The position numbers and the translations under genes were made by a program. 64,000 nt of DNA from Pandoraea pneumonica (GTDB lineage: Bacteria > Pseudomonadota > Gammaproteobacteria > Burkholderiales > Burkholderiaceae): the NCBI RefSeq assembly GCF_902459645.1, contig NZ_CABPSK010000002.1, forward strand, positions 806,001 to 870,000, written 5' to 3'. Below, piece by piece: positions 1 through 8,044 of this stretch (position 1 is its first letter; each line of letters begins with the position of its first letter). Below the pieces are notes generated by a model that did not search any database, was not told where the DNA came from, and saw only the letters and a list, made by a program, of their open reading frames with translations.

Positions 1-27
1 AATTCAGGACGGCCTGCCTTGTGCAGG

Positions 28-822
28 TCATACGTTAGATGCGGCTCCCTGCAAAAACGTTGCAAGCGCATTAGTTACGAACTGTTTCTGCTCGACGATC
101 GATAGGTGGGCCGCATCGGGCACGATTTCCAGCCTTGCCCCGGCAATGCCCTCGGCGATCCGGCGGGCGACGGCAGGCGGCGTGCTGGGGTCGTGTTCTC
201 CCACCAGTACCAGCGTCGGCAGCTCGATTTCCGAGAGGCGAGAGCGCACATCGAAGGCGGCCAGCGCCTCGCACGACGCCGCAAAGCCCTCCGGATCGGT
301 ATGGGCGACGCGGTGGCGAATGCGCTCGGTCACCTCCGGCTCGTGCTTGCGGAATCGCTTGCCGAGCCAGCGCTCCATGGTGCCTTCCGCCAGCGCCTTC
401 ATGCCACCGTGGCGGGCCTTGGCGGCGCGTTCACGGAATGTCGCGGCATCGGCGGCGTCGTAGCCGGACGTCGTATCGATCAGCGTGAGGCTTTCGATGC
501 GTTCGGGCGCGTCGAGCGCAAGCTGTTGCGCGACGGCACCCCCCATCGAAATGCCTACGAAGTGCGTACTTGGAATTTCCAGCGAATTGAGCAGCGCAGC
601 CGCGTCGGCGGCCAGTTGCCCGATGGTGTACGGGCCGTGCGGGACATCGCTTTGCCCGTGACCCCGGCTGTCGTAGCGCAGTACCCGGAAGTGGGCAGCA
701 AGCGGCGGGACCAGGTCGTCCCAGACGGTGAGGTCTGCACCCAACGGATGCGCTAGCGTCAGCCACGGTCCGTGGCCTTCCACCGCGTAATGAATCGATA
801 CGCCGTTAGCACTTACTTTCAT
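28..822 (-). CDS. alpha/beta hydrolase, 3-oxoadipate enol-lactonase-like
   Basis: 264 aa, the usual length for a soluble single-domain alpha/beta hydrolase. The nucleophile elbow G-I-S-M-G is at residues 90-94 (Ser92). The acid is probably Asp211 in GEHDPSTPP and the base His239 in AAHLS, so the triad is complete. Overall it resembles PcaD-type 3-oxoadipate enol-lactonases (HGQSD and WDDL segments), which open the lactone in the beta-ketoadipate pathway. No other pca gene lies in the window, so the substrate is inferred from family only; another carboxylic-ester or lactone hydrolase is possible. ATG start at 822. A 7-bp-arm palindrome lies about 120 bp upstream. Confidence 0.85.
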   Translation of the reverse strand: MKVSANGVSIHYAVEGHGPWLTLAHPLGADLTVWDDLVPPLAAHFRVLRYDSRGHGQSDVPHGPYTIGQLAADAAALLNSLEIPSTHFVGISMGGAVAQQLALDAPERIESLTLIDTTSGYDAADAATFRERAAKARHGGMKALAEGTMERWLGKRFRKHEPEVTERIRHRVAHTDPEGFAASCEALAAFDVRSRLSEIELPTLVLVGEHDPSTPPAVARRIAEGIAGARLEIVPDAAHLSIVEQKQFVTNALATFLQGAASNV

Positions 823-943
823 CGTGTTCGGCCCTTTATCGTCAATCCCGTGGGATGTTTCTGATTATGTCAGGAACAATGAACTTCTGCTCATCGAATC
901 GTCGCAGTGGGGCAACAGCTCTCACGCGAAGCCGCATCAATGC

Positions 944-962
944 TAGATCACTCAATGATCTA
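944..962. promoter_or_regulatory. perfect 19-bp palindrome, possible operator
   Basis: TAGATCA - CTCAA - TGATCTA: two perfect 7-base arms around a 5-base centre. It sits in the 211-bp gap between the minus-strand hydrolase (start 822) and the 3' end of the DUF3108 gene (1034), so it can only be upstream of the hydrolase. A second short palindrome (AGAC-GATCA-GTCT) follows at 986-998. The shape fits a dimeric repressor site; no regulator gene adjoins it. Confidence 0.35.
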
Positions 963-1033
963 AGCAATGTTGAGTCGCTAGTTTGAGACGATCAGTCTTG
1001 ATTGGCGGGGGGGAAGTCTAAGAGGACTAGGCC

Positions 1034-2173
1034 TTAGGGCTGAGCCTTCTGCGTGAAGATCAATTCGAACTCGTTGCCCGACGGTTCGACTTGCTTGACC
1101 CGCACCGGCAGCCAGTCGAGCGACGGGGCGAGCCAGATGTCGACGCGCCGCTCGTCGCCGTTTCGGCGCGGCAAACGCGTGAAGTGGCGCGTTTCGAGGT
1201 AGCCCTGCGGCGTTTGCAGGGTTTCGCTGCCCACGTATTGCACCGGCCAGACTTCGCTGCTGTCGGTGTCCACGACGGTGAACTCGTGCGTGACGCCGAC
1301 CTGCGTGTAGCGCTCTGGGTTGCCGCGCGCGTAGCCCGCCAACTGCATCATCACGCTGAACCGATCCTGCGCGCCGGGGGCCAGCGGCACCGATTGGCCC
1401 GAGCGCGAGAACGACAGCGTGGGCGCAGCGCCGTCGCGATGGAAGTCGGTGACGTACTCGGCGCGGCGTCCGCGTTTTTCCACATAGCGCGTGGGGGCGA
1501 TGCCGTTGGCGTCGTAGCCGCCTTCGCTGATGAATTCGAACGTGCCGAAGAAGATGATCGGCACCGCCACCCGCAATTGGTAGTGGCCGTTTTGATTGAC
1601 CCAGTGCAGCTCGCCGGTTTGGTTGCGCACGCCGTTCATCAGCGCGTCGTAGGTGAGCGTGACGGAGGGCGGCGGGTCGAACTTGTCGCCATTGGCGGCA
1701 GCGGCCGTGAGGGCCGGGCCGGGTGGTTGGGCCGCGGCGCCGCTGGCCGGAGCGCCCGGGGTGTCGCCTTGGCCTGCCTCGGTGGCGGATGCCGCCTGTG
1801 GGCCAGGTTCGTCCGTTGTCTGGGGCGCGGCGAGCGTGTCGGGGCTTGCTGGCGGCGCGACAGGCTTCGGCCGAGGCTTGGGCACCGGCTTGGGTTCTGG
1901 GGGCGCAGGCGGCGCCGGTGGTTCGACCGGCTTGAGAGGAATGAGCGTGATCGGAATGTCGTGAATCGGCGGCGTGTCATCGAGCGTCGTGCGGTGCACC
2001 GCGACCCACAGGGCGATGAGCACGTGCACGGCGAACACCGCCAGCACCACGCCTGCCCACTTCAGCCAGCGCCGTCCGGTCCGTGCGGGCGGCGTCGGAC
2101 CGGCGGGCGCACTGAAGGCGGCATCGGCGGGTGCATCGGGCGCAGCTTGGCGAGGCGGGCGGTTGGCAGGCAA
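1034..2173 (-). CDS. DUF3108 domain protein with TonB-like proline-rich stalk
   Basis: 379 aa. A short basic N-terminus is followed by one hydrophobic segment (about residues 38-58), then a Pro/Lys/Glu-rich stalk (about 78-160) and a C-terminal DUF3108 domain (about 170-376). This suggests an inner-membrane-anchored protein with a periplasmic beta-rich domain. The proline stalk resembles TonB but no TonB C-terminal motif is visible. DUF3108 proteins have no settled function. The start is a TTG at 2173: an in-frame stop lies just upstream and no other Met codon comes before the DUF3108 domain, so the start is uncertain. No good ribosome binding site is seen. Confidence 0.8.
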   Translation of the reverse strand: MPANRPPRQAAPDAPADAAFSAPAGPTPPARTGRRWLKWAGVVLAVFAVHVLIALWVAVHRTTLDDTPPIHDIPITLIPLKPVEPPAPPAPPEPKPVPKPRPKPVAPPASPDTLAAPQTTDEPGPQAASATEAGQGDTPGAPASGAAAQPPGPALTAAAANGDKFDPPPSVTLTYDALMNGVRNQTGELHWVNQNGHYQLRVAVPIIFFGTFEFISEGGYDANGIAPTRYVEKRGRRAEYVTDFHRDGAAPTLSFSRSGQSVPLAPGAQDRFSVMMQLAGYARGNPERYTQVGVTHEFTVVDTDSSEVWPVQYVGSETLQTPQGYLETRHFTRLPRRNGDERRVDIWLAPSLDWLPVRVKQVEPSGNEFELIFTQKAQP

Positions 2174-2281
2174 TGGGACGAATTAGAGGGCTGGAACAAA
2201 GGGCCGGAACGTCAGGACGTCAGCATCTCATATTGCGTGGAATCTGTTTCGACCCGCGCGTCACCGCCTGGTTCGGAACCG

Positions 2282-3232
2282 TTACCGCGCGTTAGTCGCT
2301 GGCGCGGCGGGGTGTCGCGGTGCCTGTGCCTGCCCGAGATCGGCCGACAGTTGTTGCGCGAGCGTGCGTAGCGCGGTGTCGATCGGGCCGCCCCAACTGG
2401 CGTCGAAGCGGCTTTCTGGGCCCAGCGCCATCAGCCCCATCACCAACTGCCCGGTCGCGTCGAATACCGGCATGCAGAACGCATTGACTGACGGCAGCAC
2501 CGTGCCTTCCACCCGCGCGGCCCGGTGTGCACGCACGTCGTCGAGCACGGCATCGTACTGCGCGCGTGTGGCAGGCAGATGATGGCGCGACGCATGTTGC
2601 AAGGTGGCCAGCGCCGTGTCGATGAGCGGCGCGGTCTGACGGGTTGGCAGATAGGCCGCGAACAGGCGTCCGGCGGCCGATTCGAGCATGGGCATGACGT
2701 CGCCCAGACGCAGCGGTACGCGCATCGGGAACGTCGAGTCGAGCCAATGCACGACGGTCGGCCCCGAATTGCCCCAGACGGCGATGCCCACCGTTTGGTC
2801 GATGGCGTCGCGCAGTTCGCCGAGTGCAAAGCGGGCAGCCTTGAACGCGTCGATGCGCGCCAAATGGGCCAGCCCCATGCGCAGCGTGAACGGCCCCAGG
2901 TCGTAGCGCCCGCTCACGGGGTCTTGCACGATGAGTCCCAGTCGCTGAAAGCTCACGAGATAACGGTGAGCTTTGGCAGGGTTCATGTCGGCCGCGTGCG
3001 CGAGGTCGCGCAGCATCATCGCGTTCGAGGCTTCGGTCAGTACCTCGATGAGCCGGAAGCCCACCTCGATCGATTGAATGCCCGAGCGAAGCTTTTCTTC
3101 TTCGGGGGCGGCGCTCGCGGCCATCTCGGCGTCGTCTGCCTCGCGCATATCGTCAGTATTGTCCGTATGGTCGGCGCTGGCGGTGCGAGTGGTGCGCTTG
3201 GCGCTACGTGTGCCCGCAGTCTTGCTTGTCAT
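2282..3232 (-). CDS. IclR family transcriptional regulator
   Basis: About 316 aa from the ATG at 3232; a GTG at 3283 would add 17 residues. After a disordered acidic N-terminus comes a winged helix-turn-helix (GFRLIEVL...MNPAKAHRYLVSFQRLGLI), then the C-terminal effector domain (GDVMPMLESAAGRLFAAYLP; VNAFCMPVFDATGQLVMGLMALG). IclR proteins are small-molecule-responsive repressors or activators of catabolic genes. It is divergent from the fumarylacetoacetase-family gene at 3395, the usual layout for a regulator and its target. Two widely spaced inverted repeats lie in or beside the shared region (3253-3321). Confidence 0.9.
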   Translation of the reverse strand: MTSKTAGTRSAKRTTRTASADHTDNTDDMREADDAEMAASAAPEEEKLRSGIQSIEVGFRLIEVLTEASNAMMLRDLAHAADMNPAKAHRYLVSFQRLGLIVQDPVSGRYDLGPFTLRMGLAHLARIDAFKAARFALGELRDAIDQTVGIAVWGNSGPTVVHWLDSTFPMRVPLRLGDVMPMLESAAGRLFAAYLPTRQTAPLIDTALATLQHASRHHLPATRAQYDAVLDDVRAHRAARVEGTVLPSVNAFCMPVFDATGQLVMGLMALGPESRFDASWGGPIDTALRTLAQQLSADLGQAQAPRHPAAPATNAR

Positions 3233-3252
3233 GTCTGTCTCGTCCTCGTCGC

Positions 3253-3321
3253 GGTGGCCGTCCTGCGAAATTAGCGCGGCCACCGGTGCTGCCCGCGCTT
3301 TTTTCGAGGGGCTGCGCGGGC
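3253..3321. promoter_or_regulatory. two long-spaced inverted repeats between IclR gene and its divergent neighbour
   Basis: GGTGGCCG at 3253-3260 pairs with CGGCCACC at 3277-3284 (16-base spacer). GCCCGCGC at 3291-3298 pairs with GCGCGGGC at 3314-3321 (15-base spacer). Both have perfect 8-base arms and similar spacing. A TAGAAT box (3334-3339) that could be the -10 of the divergent hydrolase gene follows. This suggests IclR binding sites, but the arms are GC-only in a GC-rich genome, so chance is not excluded. Confidence 0.3.
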
Positions 3322-3394
3322 GTTGCCCTCAGGTAGAATCGTCGGCTTCACGCGCCATTCTATCGGGCCTGAGACCGCCCGCAGACTCCATCAC

Positions 3395-4381
3395 ATGAAA
3401 CTCGCTACCCGTAAGGACGGCACGCGCGACGGTCAACTGATCGTCGTGTCGCGCGATTTGACGAGCGCCTGCATTGCCGACGCCATCGCCCCCACGCTCC
3501 AACGTGTGCTCGACGACTGGACCTTTTACGCGCCGCAACTGCAAACGCTGTACACCGAGCTCAATCATCAACGCGCGCGCAACACCTTCAAGTTCGAACC
3601 CGACGAGTGCATGGCACCGCTGCCGCGCGCGTACCAGTGGGCCGACGGCTCCGCTTACGTGAACCACGTGGAGCTGGTGCGCAAAGCCCGTGGCGCGGAA
3701 ATGCCGCCCGAGTTCTGGACCGACCCGCTCATGTATCAGGGCGGCAGCGACGACTTCATCGGGCCGACGGACGACATCGTCTGCGCCTCGGAAGACTTCG
3801 GCATCGACTTCGAAGCGGAAGTCGCCGTGGTGACCACTGACGTGCCGATGGGCGCGAGCCCGGCCCGCGCCCTCGAAGGCGTGCGCCTGCTGATGCTCGT
3901 CAACGACGTGAGCCTGCGCAATCTGATTCCGGCCGAGTTGGCGAAGGGCTTCGGCTTCTTCCAGAGCAAACCGGCGACGGCGTTCTCGCCGGTGGCCGTG
4001 ACGCCCGACGAACTGGGCGACGCGTGGCGCGATGGCCGCGTGCATCGGCCGCTCACGGTGAAGTGGAACGACAAGAAGTACGGCGCGCCCGAATGCGGCG
4101 AAGACATGGTGTTCGACTTCGGCCAACTGGTCGCGCACGTGTGCAAGACGCGTAATGCTCGCGCGGGCACCATCGTCGGTTCGGGCACGATCTCCAACAA
4201 AGATCGCAGCCGGGGCAGTGCGTGCATTGCCGAGAAGCGCATGCTCGAGACCATCGAAAAGGGTTCGCCCGAGACGCAATTCATGCGCTACGGCGACCGG
4301 GTGCGCATCGAGATGTTCGATGCGCAGGGCAAGTCGATTTTCGGTGCTATCGATCAGGCGGTTTCCCCGCTCGACGAGTAA
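3395..4381 (+). CDS. fumarylacetoacetate hydrolase (FAH) family protein
   Basis: 328 aa. Cleaves or hydrates a diketo-acid using a divalent metal. FAH-fold metal ligands are visible: E140-A-E142 in FEAEVAVV and D171 in LVNDVSLRN, with catalytic-type K192 in FFQSKPATAFSPV. Length and motifs fit the bacterial fumarylacetoacetase / 2-keto-4-pentenoate hydratase-like group used in aromatic catabolism (tyrosine/homogentisate or homoprotocatechuate-like routes). No other gene of those pathways is adjacent, so the substrate is open. The ATG at 3395 is preferred over an in-frame non-ATG at 3323 because family members begin close to MKLATRKDGTRDG. Probably controlled by the divergent IclR gene. Confidence 0.88.
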   Translation: MKLATRKDGTRDGQLIVVSRDLTSACIADAIAPTLQRVLDDWTFYAPQLQTLYTELNHQRARNTFKFEPDECMAPLPRAYQWADGSAYVNHVELVRKARGAEMPPEFWTDPLMYQGGSDDFIGPTDDIVCASEDFGIDFEAEVAVVTTDVPMGASPARALEGVRLLMLVNDVSLRNLIPAELAKGFGFFQSKPATAFSPVAVTPDELGDAWRDGRVHRPLTVKWNDKKYGAPECGEDMVFDFGQLVAHVCKTRNARAGTIVGSGTISNKDRSRGSACIAEKRMLETIEKGSPETQFMRYGDRVRIEMFDAQGKSIFGAIDQAVSPLDE

Positions 4382-4611
4382 ATCCGGCCATGCGCCGCAC
4401 GGTGAAAGTTACCGGCATAGGGTGAACCCGGATATGGCGGGCAATTCTGGCTCCGCTATTCTTTGTCTCCTTGAGTCGGTTCGTACCCCTACCGGGATCG
4501 CGGGCCGGCCCGAACTTTCGCCGGCGCGGCGCGAGGTGTCCGTCCCGGGCCTTCGCGTATGAAAAGAACCAGCGCGGGCCAGACCAGATCAGGATTGGAC
4601 AGGAGACTTTC

Positions 4612-5763
4612 ATGCGAAACCCCGTGCGCACCGCACTGCTGGGCGCGATGTTGCTGGCGTTGGCCGGTGGTGCCGCCGCTCAGGTGAAGATCGGCGTGAG
4701 CATTTCGCTCACCGGCCCGGCCGCCTCGTTGGGCATTCCCGCGCGCAACACCATCACCATGCTGCCGACCGAAATCGGCGGTCAGAAGGTCGACTACATC
4801 ATTCTCGACGACGCCTCGGACACCACGACCGCCGTCCAGAACACCAAGAAGCTCATCTCCGAGAACCACGTCGACGCCATCATCGGCTCGTCGATCACCC
4901 CGAACACGCTGGCCATGCTCGACGTGATCGCGAGCGGCACTACGCCCACGATTTCGCTGGCTTCCTCGGCACGCATCATCGAGCCGGTCGACGCCAAGCG
5001 TTACTGGATGTTCAAGACGCCGCAGACCGACGCGCAGATGGCCTCGGCCATTGCCGAACACGCGAGCCGTCATGGCGTGAAGACGATGGCGTTCATCGGT
5101 CAGGGCGATGCACTGGGCGAAGCCTTCTATGACGAAGTCGCCAAGTTCGCCGCGCTGCAAAAGATCAAGATGGTCGCCAACGAGCGCTTTGCGCGCACCG
5201 ACCCGAGCGTGACGGGCCAGATTCTGAAGATCATGGCGACCAACCCGGATGCCGTGGTCGTGGGCGCGGCAGGCACACCGGCGGCGCTGCCGCCGAAGGC
5301 ACTGGCCGAGCGCGGCTATAAGGGCCTCGTGTATCACAATCACGGCGTGGGCAATAACGACTTCCTGCGCGTTTGCGGCAAGGACTGCAACAACACGTAC
5401 CTGCCGGCCAGCCCGGTGCTGGTGGCGTCGCAGTTGCCTGCCGATCATCCGGCGAAGGTTGTCGCGCTCGATTACATCAAGAAGTACGAGGCGAAGTACG
5501 GTGCGGGCACGGTTGCAGCGTTCGGTTCGTATGCATGGGACGCCGGCATTCTGCTGCAACGTGCGATTCCGATCGCCGCGCAGAAGGCCAAGCCGGGCAC
5601 GCCGGAATTCCGCAAGGCACTGCGCGACGCGCTCGAACAGAGCAAGGAAGTGCACGTGACGAACGGCGTGATCAACATGAGCGCGACCGATCACTTGGGG
5701 CTCGATCAGCGCGCCCGTGTGATGGTCAAGATCGAAAACGGCAAGTGGCTGCTGGCACAGTAA
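4612..5763 (+). CDS. ABC transporter periplasmic binding protein, branched-chain amino acid type (Peripla_BP_6)
   Basis: 383 aa. A signal peptide (residues 1-23, ending GGAAA/Q) precedes a type-I periplasmic binding fold: VKIGVSISLTGPAASLGIPARNT at the mature N-terminus and DDASDTTTAVQNTKKLI, typical of LivK/HAAT-type proteins. These bind branched-chain amino acids, amides or aromatic acids for high-affinity uptake. No Liv permease or ATPase gene is near, so it is an orphan here and must use a transporter encoded elsewhere. The ATG at 4612 (ribosome site AGGAGA just upstream) is chosen over an upstream in-frame start at 4471, which would bury the signal peptide. Confidence 0.9.
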   Translation: MRNPVRTALLGAMLLALAGGAAAQVKIGVSISLTGPAASLGIPARNTITMLPTEIGGQKVDYIILDDASDTTTAVQNTKKLISENHVDAIIGSSITPNTLAMLDVIASGTTPTISLASSARIIEPVDAKRYWMFKTPQTDAQMASAIAEHASRHGVKTMAFIGQGDALGEAFYDEVAKFAALQKIKMVANERFARTDPSVTGQILKIMATNPDAVVVGAAGTPAALPPKALAERGYKGLVYHNHGVGNNDFLRVCGKDCNNTYLPASPVLVASQLPADHPAKVVALDYIKKYEAKYGAGTVAAFGSYAWDAGILLQRAIPIAAQKAKPGTPEFRKALRDALEQSKEVHVTNGVINMSATDHLGLDQRARVMVKIENGKWLLAQ

Positions 5764-5860
5764 GCCACGGCTTGGCGTGAGACGGGCTACGGCCTGCTCA
5801 CCCGAAATGAATTGATGACCGTCGGCGGTGCCGGGTTCGCCCGATGCCGTCGTTTTTCCA

Positions 5861-5888
5861 ATCCCCGCCTATGCGGGGATGTTTTTTT
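5861..5888 (+). terminator. rho-independent terminator
   Basis: Stem ATCCCCGC / GCGGGGAT (8 bp) with a CTAT loop followed by G and seven T. It lies about 100 bp after the binding-protein gene and ends just before the ribosome site of the enoyl-CoA hydratase, so it separates the two genes. Confidence 0.85.
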
Positions 5889-5901
5889 GGAGCGGTAGAC
5901 C

Positions 5902-6723
5902 ATGTCGCAAGATCCGTATCAACACTACTCGTCGCTGGCGTTCAAGCGGCATCCGAACGGCGTGCTCGAAGTCATCATGGGCGCGGGCGCGAACAAGAGC
6001 GGCTTGTCGACGGCCGATCACCACATGCACCGCGAACTGGCGGATGTGTGGCGCGATATCGACCGCGATCCCGATACGCGCGCCGTGGTCATTCGCGGCG
6101 AAGGCAAGGGCTTCTCCGGTGGCGGCGATTTGTCGCTCGTGGAAGACATGGCCGATAACTTCGACGTGCGTGCGCGTGTGTGGCGCGAAGCGCGCGATCT
6201 CGTCTACAACGTGATCAATTGCAGCAAGCCGATCGTCTCGGCGATGCATGGCCCGGCGGTTGGCGCGGGGTTGGTGGCGGGCCTGTTGGCCGACATCTCC
6301 ATCGCTGCGAAGAACGCGCGCATTATCGACGGCCATACGCGTTTGGGCGTGGCGGCGGGCGACCACGCGGCGATCGTCTGGCCGTTGCTGTGCGGTATGG
6401 CGAAGGCGAAGTACTACCTGCTGCTGTGCGAGCCGGTGTCGGGCGAGGAGGCCGAGCGTATCGGTCTGGTGTCGCTGACGGTGGACGAAGCCGACCTGCT
6501 GCCCAAGGCGTTCGAAGTGGCGGACAAACTCGCACGCGGATCGACCACGGCGATTCGTTGGACCAAATACGCGCTCAACAACTGGCTGCGCAGTGCCGGG
6601 CCGTCGTTCGATGCGTCACTGGCGCTGGAATTCATGGGGTTTGCCGGGCCCGACGTGCGCGAAGGCATCGCCTCGCTGCGCGAGCGCCGTGCGCCCGATT
6701 ACAGCGGCGACGCGCCGTTCTGA
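5902..6723 (+). CDS. enoyl-CoA hydratase/isomerase (crotonase) family protein
   Basis: 273 aa, normal crotonase length. The oxyanion-hole segment [13 protein letters not shown] (about residues 71-83) and the second glycine-rich strand [18 protein letters not shown] (about 115-133) are present. The active-site region reads [20 protein letters not shown], not the common glycine-rich PDGGG version, as in a distinct subgroup of crotonases, so the acyl-CoA substrate cannot be named. The role is likely in fatty-acid or aromatic-acid beta-oxidation. It stands alone between a terminator and phaM. ATG at 5902. Confidence 0.85.
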   Translation: MSQDPYQHYSSLAFKRHPNGVLEVIMGAGANKSGLSTADHHMHRELADVWRDIDRDPDTRAVVIRGEGKGFSGGGDLSLVEDMADNFDVRARVWREARDLVYNVINCSKPIVSAMHGPAVGAGLVAGLLADISIAAKNARIIDGHTRLGVAAGDHAAIVWPLLCGMAKAKYYLLLCEPVSGEEAERIGLVSLTVDEADLLPKAFEVADKLARGSTTAIRWTKYALNNWLRSAGPSFDASLALEFMGFAGPDVREGIASLRERRAPDYSGDAPF

Positions 6724-6816
6724 GCCCGGCGTCTGGGCCGAGCGCTACCTGACATACGATTCACGTAGGCTCGGCGTATGATCCATAAACAACGCCGACC
6801 GTGACCGGAGACCAAG

Positions 6817-7935
6817 ATGAGCGATTCGACGAGTGCCATGCCCAACGGCTTCGACATTCTCAAAAAGATGTGGGAGGCATTTAGCCCGCCCGCGACCTTT
6901 ACGTCTCCGCTTACGCAGCTAATGCAGAGCGCTGCACCGCTACTCGATCCGAATGAGATCGAGAACCGGATTGCCGAGATGCGCGCGGTCGAGCAATGGC
7001 TGACGCTCAACCTGAATGTGCTGCGCTCGACGATTCAAGCCTTCGAAGTGCAACGCGCCACTTACGCGACGCTGCGGGCGTTCGGTAGCGGTGGTTTCGG
7101 TGCCGCAGCACAGGGCGAGCCTGCCGGGTTTGGACAGGCGGGGGCAGCTGGGGGCGCGGGTGCAGACTCGGCCGCGTCGCCGTTCTCCCCGCAGTTCGCG
7201 CAATTCGCGCAGGCGGGCAGCAACTTCTGGCGTTCCCCGTTTGCTGCATCGGAACCGGCGCAAGACGTCGAATCGCAGGCCCGTGCGCCGGAACCTGAAC
7301 CCGAGCCGGAACCGGAACCTGAACCGCAGGCGAGCGACGCGCCGGACGCTGCGTCGGGCGAGCAAACGGCAGCCGGTGCCGAATCGCCTTTCGCGCAGGC
7401 GAGCAATGCCTACGGCGCGCTCGATCCGTCGATGTGGTTCAACGCCATGCGCGCGCAGTTCGATCAGATTGCGGCGGCCGCGCAAGCCGCAGGCGTATCG
7501 GCAACGCACATGACCGAAGCTGCTGCTGCACAAATGTCGGAAGCCGCAGCGAGCGCCACGAAGGCGACGCAAGCGGCCACCGAAGCGGCGATGGCGGCGG
7601 GCAAGCGTGGGGCGACCGCAGAGAAGTCGACCGGCAAGACGGCGGCGACCAAGACGGCTGCTGGAAAGTCCGCCGCAGGCAAGACTGCAACGGGCAAGGC
7701 GTCGAAGTCGACGGCTTCGTCGAGCAGCAAGACAACGGCCGCTAAGTCACCGGCGAAGGGGCCCGCGAAAGCTCCGGCGAAGTCCGCAGCAGCGTCGGCC
7801 AAGTCGGCGAAAGCCAGCGCGACACCGGGCAAGGCTCCCCCGGCGGTGAAGTCCGCCGACGCCACGACTTCCGCCAAAAGCGCGGTCAAGGCACCGGCTA
7901 AGCGCGGCGGCAAAACGACGCCATGGGCTTGGTAA
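6817..7935 (+). CDS. phaM: PhaM-like polyhydroxyalkanoate granule regulatory protein
   Basis: 372 aa. The N-terminal domain (about 1-85) begins MPNGFDILKKMWEAF and contains IENRIAEMRAVEQWLTLNLNVLRSTIQAFEVQRATY, the conserved phasin-like block of PhaM. A Glu-Pro repeat (about residues 150-168), a second short helical block and a long Ala/Lys/Ser/Thr tail (about 260-372) follow; the tail resembles histone H1. In Ralstonia eutropha PhaM binds PHA granules, activates PHA synthase PhaC1 and tethers granules to the nucleoid through its basic C-terminus. The same dual role is inferred here. No pha synthase gene lies in the window. Ribosome site GGAG before the ATG at 6817. Confidence 0.85.
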   Translation: MSDSTSAMPNGFDILKKMWEAFSPPATFTSPLTQLMQSAAPLLDPNEIENRIAEMRAVEQWLTLNLNVLRSTIQAFEVQRATYATLRAFGSGGFGAAAQGEPAGFGQAGAAGGAGADSAASPFSPQFAQFAQAGSNFWRSPFAASEPAQDVESQARAPEPEPEPEPEPEPQASDAPDAASGEQTAAGAESPFAQASNAYGALDPSMWFNAMRAQFDQIAAAAQAAGVSATHMTEAAAAQMSEAAASATKATQAATEAAMAAGKRGATAEKSTGKTAATKTAAGKSAAGKTATGKASKSTASSSSKTTAAKSPAKGPAKAPAKSAAASAKSAKASATPGKAPPAVKSADATTSAKSAVKAPAKRGGKTTPWAW

Positions 7936-8044
7936 GCATCGAGTAGGGGCAGCGTAGGACGTAACAGCATCGCGCGCGGCCGTTCGTCTCGCAGAGTCAC
8001 AGAGGTGACGGCCGCGCGGGATAACAACAACAGGGAGGCACCCC

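Noticed and set aside
1091-2371. 426-aa plus-strand frame
   Set aside because: Arg/Val/Gly-rich shadow of the DUF3108 gene and the 3' end of the IclR gene, without a plausible start.
7285-7333. Tandem repeat as an inserted element in phaM
   Set aside because: The GAACCTGAACCC-like repeat encodes the Glu-Pro spacer in frame; it is part of the protein.
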